A stretch of DNA of 51,513 bases from Pseudomonadota bacterium. Its GTDB lineage: Bacteria > Pseudomonadota > Gammaproteobacteria > Burkholderiales > Rhodocyclaceae. Shown here one piece after another: positions 34,659 to 42,394 of this stretch. The notes under the pieces are model-generated. The model was not told the origin of the DNA. It searched no databases and saw nothing but the letters and a program-made list of their open reading frames with translations. The position numbers and the translations under genes were made by a program. The stretch's first letter is position 1; each line of letters starts with the position of its first letter. Where the stretch lies: positions 1 through 51,513 of the forward strand of contig JAGTRX010000004.1 of the NCBI GenBank assembly GCA_018262285.1. Reading direction: 5' to 3'.

Positions 34659-36404
34659 CTGACTTTCCCGACCTTTGCGCTTTTTGAAGACCGATTGGCG
34701 CCGCCCGGCGCTCCAGCGGCTTGGCTATTCACCGGCCTGATCGGGGAACTTACCCCCACTCCCAGCACCTTTGACGCAACCCTGAACGGACAATCGGGCT
34801 GGATCGTTGCAGCACTCGATTACGAACTGGGTTATGCGCTGGAACCGGCCGCCGCGCCGGCCGGCTGGAATCCCGACCCGGCACTTCCCCTGGCAAGATT
34901 ATGGCGCTTTGCCAACTGCCAGACCATGACTGCCGCCGAGGTCGAAAATTGGCTTTGCGGCCAATTGGCAACACTGGATGCCGATGCGTGTTATGTTGGT
35001 GTTGGCGGCATCACCAGCACAACCGATGCCGAAACCTACCGGCAAGCGGTAGAAAAAATTCAAAACCTGATCGCTGCCGGCGATTGTTATCAGGTCAATT
35101 ACACTTACCCACTTCATTTCACCTGGTTCGGTGATCCACTCGCCCTCTATGCCGCTTTGCGACAACGCCAGCCCGTACGTTACGGCGGCATCGTCGTCAC
35201 TGAAGATGGCGCGCTGCTGTCGCTCTCGCCAGAACTCTTTCTGGAACGCCGGGGCAACAAGCTGATCACCCGCCCAATGAAAGGCACTGCGCCGCGCCAC
35301 AGCGACCCTGCTCTGCTGCAAAGCTCGGAAAAAAACCGGGCGGAAAACCTGATGATCGTCGACTTGCTGCGCAACGATCTCGGACGGGTCGCCGAGACTG
35401 GCAGCGTCACCGTCGAATCGCTATTTGAAATTGAGGATTACCCGACCCTCTGGCAAATGGTGTCGCAAGTCTCGGCCGATGTTGCGGAGGCTTCTCCCGC
35501 CGAAATCCTGCGCGCTCTCTTCCCCTGCGGTTCGGTTACTGGCGCGCCCAAAATCCGCGCCATGCAAATCATTGGCGAACTTGAAGCTGCACCACGCGGC
35601 CTCTACACCGGCGCCTTTGGCTGGCTGGCGCCGAATGGCGATTTCCGTTTGAACGTTGCCATTCGCACCCTGGAGCTTGGCTCCGATCACCAAGGCAAAA
35701 TGGGCATCGGCAGCGGTATCGTCAGCGATTCTGACGCCGATGAAGAATGGCGCGAATGCCAGATGAAAGCCGCTTTTCTCGCCGGTCTTGACCCCGGTTT
35801 TCAGCTCATCGAAACCTTGCGCCGTATTGATGGCACTTATCCGCAACTGGATTCCCATCTGGCTCGACTTGCCGCATCGGCGCACTGGCTTGGCTTTACC
35901 TGCAATCGGGAATCCATCGAAGCGCTGCTGGCAGAGCAGCCGGAAACCGGCGAATGGCGGGTACGGCTGACCCTATCCAAGACCGGAGGAATCAAAGCCA
36001 GTGCCACACCCTTGATCCCCGAGGCGCTGACGAACCGCAATGCACGCCTGGCCAAGACAGCCATCGACAGCCGCCATCCCCTGCGTCGGCACAAAACCAC
36101 AGTGCGCAGCCAATACGACGCAGCCTTGCAAGATATTGCGCACGACCCGCAAATCTTCGATGTCATCTTCTGCAACGAGCGCGGCGAAATCGCCGAAGGC
36201 GCCCGCAGTACGGTTTTCGTGGAACGCGGCGGCATATTACTGACACCGCCACTGGAGAGCGGCGCACTGCCCGGCGTCTTGCGGGCGCAATTGCTGACAC
36301 AAGGCAAAGCGCGGGAAGCCGTCCTTTACCCCGCCGATCTGGTCGCTGGTTGTTGGCTCGGCAACGCCGTGCGTGGACTGGTGCCGGTACATTTGCTGGA
36401 ATGA
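34659..36404 (+). CDS. pabB: Fused aminodeoxychorismate synthase component I and lyase (PabB-PabC)
   Basis: A bifunctional enzyme of folate synthesis: the N-terminal part makes 4-amino-4-deoxychorismate and the C-terminal part releases p-aminobenzoate. Residues 1-370 hold the chorismate-binding fold (TRPMKGTAPRH, KNRAENLMIVDLLRNDLGRV, PCGSVTGAPKIRAMQIIGEL). The last 200 residues are a PabC-type PLP lyase (IFCNERGEIAEGARSTVF, PLESGALPGVLR). The first ordinary start is a TTG at 34695, but family-like sequence (TFALFEDRL) continues upstream in frame. I therefore propose a CTG at 34659, nine bases after AGGG, giving 581 residues. The start remains uncertain; the function does not. Confidence 0.93.
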   Translation: MTFPTFALFEDRLAPPGAPAAWLFTGLIGELTPTPSTFDATLNGQSGWIVAALDYELGYALEPAAAPAGWNPDPALPLARLWRFANCQTMTAAEVENWLCGQLATLDADACYVGVGGITSTTDAETYRQAVEKIQNLIAAGDCYQVNYTYPLHFTWFGDPLALYAALRQRQPVRYGGIVVTEDGALLSLSPELFLERRGNKLITRPMKGTAPRHSDPALLQSSEKNRAENLMIVDLLRNDLGRVAETGSVTVESLFEIEDYPTLWQMVSQVSADVAEASPAEILRALFPCGSVTGAPKIRAMQIIGELEAAPRGLYTGAFGWLAPNGDFRLNVAIRTLELGSDHQGKMGIGSGIVSDSDADEEWRECQMKAAFLAGLDPGFQLIETLRRIDGTYPQLDSHLARLAASAHWLGFTCNRESIEALLAEQPETGEWRVRLTLSKTGGIKASATPLIPEALTNRNARLAKTAIDSRHPLRRHKTTVRSQYDAALQDIAHDPQIFDVIFCNERGEIAEGARSTVFVERGGILLTPPLESGALPGVLRAQLLTQGKAREAVLYPADLVAGCWLGNAVRGLVPVHLLE

Positions 36405-36499
36405 ACAGGGTAGAAATACCGTCTTGACATCAAGCGGCCGTTCTGCCGATACTGCCGCAATCCCCTTGCTCTACCCGCGATTGACAGAGAGGCTTGGTC

Positions 36500-37279
36500 A
36501 TGGAAAAACTCCACTGCGATTACTACGATTTTTCGCCGCCCTGGATTCAAAATAAAACCCCGGTTGTATTGATCCACGGGCATGGCGCCGATTCCGGCAG
36601 CTGGTTCACACAAATACCGGATTTCTCCAAACATTTTCCGGTCATCGTTGTTGACCTGCCGGGTTGCGGCAATAGCCCGCAACATGATGGCCGGATCACC
36701 ATCGAAGGCCTGGCCGAGGCCGTGCATGACAGCATCCGTGAGTATTATTCGGACAAAATCAATGTGATGGGAATTTCGCTCGGCGGCTATGTCTCTATCG
36801 AATTTGCGTCACGCTTTGCCGACGAGGTCGACAAACTGGTTTTGCTCGGCACGCCGCACAGCTTCCCTGAAGAAATCAAGCCCACCCTGCGCGCCACCAT
36901 GGAAGCCTACAAAACCATGACCATGCAGGAAATTGTCGCGCCCAGAATCTCCCGCGCTTTTGGCAAACTGGCCTCCCCCGAACTGCAACAATTTCTGGCC
37001 GAGGACATTCTGAAAACGACGCACGCCGCCTACCTGAATCTGGGTCAGGCGCCGATTGAGTACGACCCGCGCCCCAAGTACAAGAACATCAAGGCAAAAA
37101 CGCTGATCATTACCGGCGAGTTGGATCACATTGCCGGCCCCGAGCAAGCCATGAAACTCCACGGCGAATTGCCCGGCTCAGAAGTCCTGATTCTGAACGA
37201 TACAGGCCACGCCTCGAACCTCGAAAACCCGGAAGGGATGAATCCGCAGATCATCGATTTCCTGTCACAATCGCACTAG
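36500..37279 (+). CDS. Alpha/beta hydrolase
   Basis: A 259-residue cytoplasmic alpha/beta-fold hydrolase. The oxyanion region is LIHGHGADSGSW, the nucleophile Ser lies in MGISLGGYVS, the acid Asp in ITGELDHIAGP and the His in NDTGHASNLENP, so the triad is complete. The start at 36500 (MEKLHCDYYDF) has a GAGAGG site ahead of it. The substrate is unknown; similar folds serve as esterases, C-C bond hydrolases and lipases. It is followed 12 bases later by a terminator, and pabBC upstream is about 95 bases away. Confidence 0.87.
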   Translation: MEKLHCDYYDFSPPWIQNKTPVVLIHGHGADSGSWFTQIPDFSKHFPVIVVDLPGCGNSPQHDGRITIEGLAEAVHDSIREYYSDKINVMGISLGGYVSIEFASRFADEVDKLVLLGTPHSFPEEIKPTLRATMEAYKTMTMQEIVAPRISRAFGKLASPELQQFLAEDILKTTHAAYLNLGQAPIEYDPRPKYKNIKAKTLIITGELDHIAGPEQAMKLHGELPGSEVLILNDTGHASNLENPEGMNPQIIDFLSQSH

Positions 37280-37291
37280 CCAAATTCAACA

Positions 37292-37314
37292 GGGAAAAGG
37301 GTTTTCCCGTTTTT
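37292..37314 (+). terminator. Terminator after the hydrolase gene
   Basis: GGGAAAA pairs with TTTTCCC around a three-base GGG loop, followed by G and a T-run. It sits 12 bases past the hydrolase stop. Confidence 0.8.
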
Positions 37315-37357
37315 GGCCAATCACTCAACCTAAAAACGTATTTGGCCACAGAGCGCC

Positions 37358-37525
37358 ATCGCCGTCATTTTCGATCATGTTTTCGGCGAGTCCATGGTCA
37401 GGAAAGTCCTCGAGCGCATGTCTCGTGATACGGCCGAAACGGTACAGTTTTTCGAGTCCGAAAGCAGCGCACGCGAGTGGCTGAACGCGCAGATTGCGCT
37501 GGCGAACTCCGCCGTGTTGCGCTAA
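37358..37525 (+). pseudogene. C-terminal remnant of an unknown gene
   Basis: A frame with no start codon at its head reads IAVIFDHVFGESMVRKVLER, then a short stretch ending QFFESESSAREWLNAQIALA and a few more codons before TAA at 37523-37525. The frame is closed upstream by a stop at 37331. The ending (FF-x-SES-x-A-x-EWL) resembles the C-terminus of STAS/SEC14-like proteins, which often finish with an AxAWL helix. It looks like the last 55 codons of a lost gene, and its stop overlaps the stop of the LuxR-type gene on the other strand by four bases. Confidence 0.55.
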
Positions 37526-38082
37526 GCCATCCCAATCAGTCTGGCAATCATCTCGCCGGGTGTTGCAACATTGAGGCGATGCATCAGGCGTGCACGGTGG
37601 GCTTCGACGGTGCGATGGCTGATACCGAGCGCGCGGGCAATCTGCTTGCTGGTTTTGCCGGTCACCAGTTGTTGCGCCACTTCGCGTTCGCGGGCGGTAA
37701 ATTGCACCGTGACCGGTCGTGTTGCCGACATGTCCTCAAACATCCAGACCGAACAGGCAAACGGATTGGCGATATCGAGAACACGTCCGGAAACATGGCA
37801 CCAGAACAATTTGCCGTCTTGCCGGCACATGATGCGCTGGTCGCTGTAGACCCCAACCGTCGTCAATAACGGCATGGCACGCTGGGCAATATCCTCGAAC
37901 TCCTGTTCCGAGGCGTAAAGCGGGCGTAGCGAGGAGCCAATCAATTCCGACGCCTTCCAGCCAAACATGGCGGCAAAGGCCGGATTGCAGGCCTGAATGA
38001 CACGTTCACGCGTCAGGCACAGCCCCACCGGCAGCAAATCGAAGGCAAGCAGACAATCGTTTCGTAGATCAGCGTTTTCCAT
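37522..38082 (-). CDS. PAS-LuxR transcriptional regulator
   Basis: A 186-residue regulator with an N-terminal PAS domain (about 1-120; FDLLPVGLCLTRERVIQ, PAFAAMFGWKASELIGSS) and a C-terminal LuxR-type helix-turn-helix (about 125-186; FTAREREVAQQLVTGKTSKQ, then GISHRTVEAHRARLMHRL). There is no receiver domain, so it is probably controlled by a small ligand or redox signal bound by the PAS domain rather than by phosphorylation. It is divergent from the dehydrogenase/CoA-transferase pair, 122 bases away, and is the obvious candidate to control it. Confidence 0.92.
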   Translation of the reverse strand: MENADLRNDCLLAFDLLPVGLCLTRERVIQACNPAFAAMFGWKASELIGSSLRPLYASEQEFEDIAQRAMPLLTTVGVYSDQRIMCRQDGKLFWCHVSGRVLDIANPFACSVWMFEDMSATRPVTVQFTAREREVAQQLVTGKTSKQIARALGISHRTVEAHRARLMHRLNVATPGEMIARLIGMA

Positions 38083-38204
38083 GCCGATATTGTACGCGAA
38101 CAGCGTCTACGTAGAACTACGATAGGGGGCTTCCACGCATGCCATTTTTGTAGCCATACTGTTAATCTGCAATTGTTGAATTCAATTTTAATAGGGAGCT
38201 AGCA
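38083..38204. promoter_or_regulatory. Divergent control region between PAS-LuxR gene and SDR gene
   Basis: The 122-base gap contains CTACGTAG (38107-38114), a perfect palindrome, followed two bases later by CTACG and then ATAG, so the half-site CTACG occurs twice. Closer to the SDR start is AATTG...CAATT flanking TTGAATT. A GGGAG ribosome site precedes the SDR ATG. CTACG motifs could be regulator sites; this is inference. Confidence 0.45.
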
Positions 38205-38999
38205 ATGGAAATCAAAGGTTTGGTTGCAGTCATCACAGGCGGTGCCAGCGGCATCGGCGAATCGGTCGCCAAGGACATGGCCAAGGCGGGCGCCAAGGTC
38301 GTTATCGGTGATCTGGCTCAGGAAGCGATTGATCGCGTTGTGGGCGAAATCAAGGCCGCCGGTGGCCAGGCCGCCGGTGTGGTGGCTAATGTGACGAGCG
38401 AAGCCGACATGGCCAAGCTGATGGATACCGCCGTCGAACAATTTGGCGCCATCAATGTCGTCGTCGCCAACGCCGGCGTAATCAAGGATGGGGTGATGAT
38501 TAACACCGACAAGGACACCGGCAAGGTTCGCAAGGTGATGTCGGTCGAAGATTTCAAGTTTGTCGTCGATGTCAATCTGGTCGGCGCTTTCCTGACCTTC
38601 CGCGAAGGCGCCCGACGCATGGTTGATAACAACTGGCCGGGCGTGCTGATTGTTGTTTCCTCCATCAACAAGACCGGTCAGGTCGGGCAGATCAACTATT
38701 CCTCGACCAAAGTCGCCGTCGCCCTGTGGCCGAAGATTCTGGCTGGCGAATTCCTGATGAAAGGCATCACCAACATTCGTGTCCTCAGCATTTCGCCCGG
38801 TTACGTCGCCACCCCCATCCTGATGGGAATGGATCAGAACGCGCTGTCCGCCATCACCAAGGACGTGCATATCCAGCGCCTAGTCAAGCCGGAAGAAATT
38901 TCCTCGGCCATCATCTATGGTGTGGAGAATGATGCCATCGACGCCACAGATATCGAAGTTACCGGCGGACTGTGCTACTCAAGATCGCGCGCCAAGTAG
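38205..38999 (+). CDS. Short-chain dehydrogenase/reductase
   Basis: A 264-residue NAD(P)-dependent oxidoreductase of the classical SDR type. The cofactor loop is TGGASGIGE, the NAG motif is in VVVANAGVI, and the active site is Ser in VVSSINKTG with Tyr-x3-Lys in YSSTK. The Asp after the second strand (VVIGDLAQ) favours NAD over NADP. One segment around GVMINTDKDTGKVRKVMSVE is longer than usual and carries basic residues near the substrate side. A CoA-transferase gene follows 39 bases downstream, so a hydroxyacyl or hydroxyacid substrate is suspected but not proven. Confidence 0.9.
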   Translation: MEIKGLVAVITGGASGIGESVAKDMAKAGAKVVIGDLAQEAIDRVVGEIKAAGGQAAGVVANVTSEADMAKLMDTAVEQFGAINVVVANAGVIKDGVMINTDKDTGKVRKVMSVEDFKFVVDVNLVGAFLTFREGARRMVDNNWPGVLIVVSSINKTGQVGQINYSSTKVAVALWPKILAGEFLMKGITNIRVLSISPGYVATPILMGMDQNALSAITKDVHIQRLVKPEEISSAIIYGVENDAIDATDIEVTGGLCYSRSRAK

Positions 39000-39038
39000 A
39001 CTCCTCGAAAAGAAACAAGCGGAACAAAGGAGAAAATC

Positions 39039-40373
39039 ATGAACTTGCACTCTGAATATAAACAGAAGCTGGTGACTCCGGAAAAAGCAGTCAGCGTCGT
39101 CAAATCCGGCGACTGGGTCGAATATGGGCAATTTGCGACGCAGGCGGTCGTGCTGGATAAAGCCCTGGCGGCGCGGCGCGACGAACTGCGCAATGTCAAA
39201 ATTCGCTCAACCACCCGGGCAATGGGTATTCCGGAAGTCGTCAAGGTCGACCCGAAAGCGGAGCATTTCACCTACAACAGTCTGCATTACACCGGCGTCG
39301 ACCGGGAATCGCAGAAAATGGGCAACTGCTGGTTCGTTCCGATCAATTTCCATGAAGTGCCAAGCTGGTATCGCAACACCATGGAGGTTGATGTCGCCAT
39401 GATCGCCACGACACCGATGGACGAGCACGGCTACTTCAATTTCGGCCCCTCCTGTTCCTTTTCCCGCGCCATTTGCGAAAAGGCGAAAATCCTGATTCTG
39501 GAAACCAATCCGAATATTCCCCGCTGTCTGGGCGGCCGCGATGAGGCCATTCACATCTCGGAAGTCGATTACATCGTCGAAGCCGACTGGGCTTTCCCGG
39601 AAATGCCCTTCCCGGAACCGACCGAAATCGACAAAAAAATTGCCCAGCTCATTGTCAATGAAGTCGAGGATGGTTCCTGCCTGCAATTGGGGCAAGGCGG
39701 CATGCCGATTGCTGTCGGCTGGTTCCTGGCTGAAGCTGGTCTGAAAGACCTGGGCATCCACAGCGAAATTTTCTGCGATTCGATGGTGGGGATGATCGAA
39801 TCCGGCGCAGTCACCAACGCCCGCAAGAACATCGACCGCCACAAGGTGGTTTATACCTTCTCGCTCGGTTCGAAGAAAACCTACGACTTCATCAACAACA
39901 ACCCGCAATTGGCCATCCACCCGGTCGATTATGTCAATGATCCCTGCATCGTCCAGCAACTCGACAAATTCATCTCAATCAACAATTGCATTGAAGTCGA
40001 TTTGTTCACGCAAGTCGCTTCCGAATCCTCCGGGCCGAAACATCTGGCCGGCACTGGCGGCCAGCTCGATTTCGCGCTGGGCGCCTATTCTTCCAAGGGT
40101 GGCAAGTCGTTCATCTGCATGAGTTCGACCTACAACAAGAACGGCGTTCTGGCCTCACGCGTTGTGCCCATGCTCAAACCGGGAACCATCGTCACCACCC
40201 CGCGTTCCGTCGTTTCCTACGTCGTCACTGAATACGGCATTGCCTATTTGAAGGGCAAATCAACCTGGGAACGCGCCGAAGCCATCATCGCCATCGCCCA
40301 TCCTGATTTCCGTGAAGAGTTGATCAAGGATGCCGAAAAATTGGGCATCTGGCGAGGTAGCAACAAGCAGTAA
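39039..40373 (+). CDS. CoA-transferase of the butyryl-CoA:acetate / 4-hydroxybutyrate type
   Basis: A 444-residue enzyme of the acetyl-CoA hydrolase/transferase family that moves CoA between carboxylic acids. Two related domains are seen; the C-terminal one holds FTQVASESSGPKHLAGTGGQ followed by LDFALGAYSS. The ESSG glutamate is the likely catalytic residue by analogy with 4-hydroxybutyrate CoA-transferases, and GTGGQLDF is the CoA-loop motif. A GGAG ribosome site precedes the start. With the SDR gene it probably forms one transcript that ends at the terminator at 40399. The natural acid is unknown. Confidence 0.88.
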   Translation: MNLHSEYKQKLVTPEKAVSVVKSGDWVEYGQFATQAVVLDKALAARRDELRNVKIRSTTRAMGIPEVVKVDPKAEHFTYNSLHYTGVDRESQKMGNCWFVPINFHEVPSWYRNTMEVDVAMIATTPMDEHGYFNFGPSCSFSRAICEKAKILILETNPNIPRCLGGRDEAIHISEVDYIVEADWAFPEMPFPEPTEIDKKIAQLIVNEVEDGSCLQLGQGGMPIAVGWFLAEAGLKDLGIHSEIFCDSMVGMIESGAVTNARKNIDRHKVVYTFSLGSKKTYDFINNNPQLAIHPVDYVNDPCIVQQLDKFISINNCIEVDLFTQVASESSGPKHLAGTGGQLDFALGAYSSKGGKSFICMSSTYNKNGVLASRVVPMLKPGTIVTTPRSVVSYVVTEYGIAYLKGKSTWERAEAIIAIAHPDFREELIKDAEKLGIWRGSNKQ

Positions 40374-40398
40374 TTTTCACCCATCAAGCAAAATCAAG

Positions 40399-40428
40399 CG
40401 CCCTGCAGAAAATCTGGCAGGGCGTTTT
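40399..40428 (+). terminator. Terminator after the CoA-transferase gene
   Basis: CGCCCTGC and GCAGGGCG form an eight-base-pair stem around a ten-base loop, followed by TTTTA. It lies 25 bases after the CoA-transferase stop. Confidence 0.87.
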
Positions 40429-40590
40429 ATTGCCAAAAATCATCACGGGAAATGTTAAGAAGACACATGCAATCCATGTCGTAAATCTGCGCATGCAATA
40501 GAAATGTTCGATATTTTGTCAAGCGAAAAACTGGAGTTTTTATCCGGTTCGCCGTAAAGTGTTGGCGTTATCTGTTCAAGATCGCCCGCC

Positions 40591-42300
40591 ATGCTGAACT
40601 GGATTTTTTCCCGCAACAAGTCGAATGAAGAAGACGCCAAACACCCGCTCGGCACTGAGCGCGGCATCGCGGCCACCCTAGCCAATATCACCGAGACTGA
40701 CCCGGTGCGCCGTATCCGCGAAATCAACGACTGGCTGGACGAAAGCGAAACCCTTAGCCAACAACTGAACGCGGCACAATTCGCCCAGGCGATTGACCGC
40801 CTCGATGACTTTATCCAGCCCGATGTCGCCAAATGCTGGCAGAACTTGTGGACTGAAGCGGCCAAAAACCAGCCCGGCCCACTACCGACCCAAATTCTCG
40901 ACCTCTACCATCGCCACGCCCTCAAGGCCAATACGCTGGCTTTCCGAGCCGCCTTGGCAGACGAAACTCTTGCTGCTGACAAACGCGTCCTGGCACGACA
41001 CGCCATCCGTGCCCTGCACGCCTGGACGACCCAAAAGAAATTATGCCGAATGAGCCTGCGTGATCCCGGCAGCAGCATCTGGAAATCAGCACTCGATCTG
41101 GTCATTCTGGCTGATGAAAGCAGCGCTCTGAATCTGTCGCAAAACGCCTACAGCAGTTCCCCGGCGCAAACCACCGCGTGGCAGGAATACACCGTTGGTT
41201 TGCTGTTCGAAACGGCACCCTTATCCATCTTGACCATCAGCGAAATGGAAACCGTTGAACGGCTGGCGCGCTTTATCGAACCCTATGTCCAGCACTCGGA
41301 AGAGCCGCAACCGGACAGCATTTTTTCGATCAATTTGCAAAACCCCAAAGAGCCGGAACGTTATCGTCCTGGCGTTGGGCTGGGTGAAGACAAGCGCCGC
41401 TACTTCGGTCTGGGCGGCGGTCACCAGTTGCTGATTGACCTGCGCGAAAGCATGGGCAACGAAAAACGCCTGCCCTCCTGGCTTGAATCAAGTGGTTGCA
41501 ACCTTTTCCAGACCCGAAAGCTGCTCAACACCCTCGGCCAGCACTGGTCGGCAACGCCACCTATGCGTGGCCGGCCGCGCCGCAAGCTGAATGGCGAAAT
41601 TTTCGTCACCTGGAGCCTGGAAGTCGTGCGCCGCATGGTTTCCGCTTCCGAATTCGCATACTCCCGCCGCACGCTCGATTACGAAGGCTACCTCAAATCC
41701 ATGACCGCCCGCCATCGCGGCCACGAAGCCCTTGTCGCCGAAGCGCCGCCACCAAGTAGAACAGGAATGGAAACGCTACTGGCACTGGAAAGCGAAGGCG
41801 CCCGCCAGATGATGGAAAAATGGGAAGTCATTGATACCAGCGACCAGGGACTTGGCGCACGCCTGCCGGCTCGCAAACCCTGGCACAGCATTGGCGTTCT
41901 GGTCGGCTACCGTTTCGAGGAAGAAATGGACTGGCACGTCGGCATTATCCGCCGCCTCGGCATCAGTCACGGCAAGCCCAATGTCGGCCTGACCACCTTC
42001 CCCGGTATTCCGCAATGCTCACAACTGCGTTCTGCCAATCCCAAGGCGGAAAGCCCCTGGGCCAACCAGACGCGGGAAACCTCCGGTCTGGGCTGGCGTG
42101 ACGCCATCGTCCTCGATGAAAACTCCTGCCTGCTGGTAGCCCCAACCGGCACCTTCATCGACGACACCCGCCTCGAAGTCTCGATAAAGGGTAGCTTCCG
42201 GCCGATTTTTCTGGAAAGCCTGCAAACCAGCGGCAATGGGTACGAAATTATCAAGTACCGCGAGGTCGACCCCGAACTGAGCCGACCACCAAACTCCTGA
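40591..42300 (+). CDS. Large conserved protein of unknown function
   Basis: A 569-residue soluble protein. Residues 20-250 are helical (ETDPVRRIREINDWLDESET, IQPDVAKCWQNLW). The central part has a YFGLGGGHQLLIDLRESM stretch, and the last 140 residues look beta-rich, including PWHSIGVLVGYRFEEEMDWH and VGIIRRLG. The latter resembles the barrel style of PilZ-type domains (HSIGVLVGYRF then WHVGIIRRLG), but the arginine-rich cyclic-di-GMP signature is not evident. I do not recognise the family with certainty. It lies between two terminators, so it is probably transcribed alone. Confidence 0.8.
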   Translation: MLNWIFSRNKSNEEDAKHPLGTERGIAATLANITETDPVRRIREINDWLDESETLSQQLNAAQFAQAIDRLDDFIQPDVAKCWQNLWTEAAKNQPGPLPTQILDLYHRHALKANTLAFRAALADETLAADKRVLARHAIRALHAWTTQKKLCRMSLRDPGSSIWKSALDLVILADESSALNLSQNAYSSSPAQTTAWQEYTVGLLFETAPLSILTISEMETVERLARFIEPYVQHSEEPQPDSIFSINLQNPKEPERYRPGVGLGEDKRRYFGLGGGHQLLIDLRESMGNEKRLPSWLESSGCNLFQTRKLLNTLGQHWSATPPMRGRPRRKLNGEIFVTWSLEVVRRMVSASEFAYSRRTLDYEGYLKSMTARHRGHEALVAEAPPPSRTGMETLLALESEGARQMMEKWEVIDTSDQGLGARLPARKPWHSIGVLVGYRFEEEMDWHVGIIRRLGISHGKPNVGLTTFPGIPQCSQLRSANPKAESPWANQTRETSGLGWRDAIVLDENSCLLVAPTGTFIDDTRLEVSIKGSFRPIFLESLQTSGNGYEIIKYREVDPELSRPPNS

Positions 42301-42339
42301 TTTAGGGGAGAGAAGAGGAAGATCGAGATAGAACGGTGG

Positions 42340-42380
42340 AAATCAGGACAAGTACGGTTTTCATCCTGTCCTGATTTTTT
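42340..42380. terminator. Terminator between the unknown gene and valS
   Basis: AAATCAGGACA (42340-42350) pairs with TGTCCTGATTT (42367-42377), with a 16-base loop and a T-run to 42380. It is oriented for the plus-strand gene and lies in the convergent gap before the valS stop at 42395. Confidence 0.82.
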
Positions 42381-42394
42381 CACCCCCCCACTCC

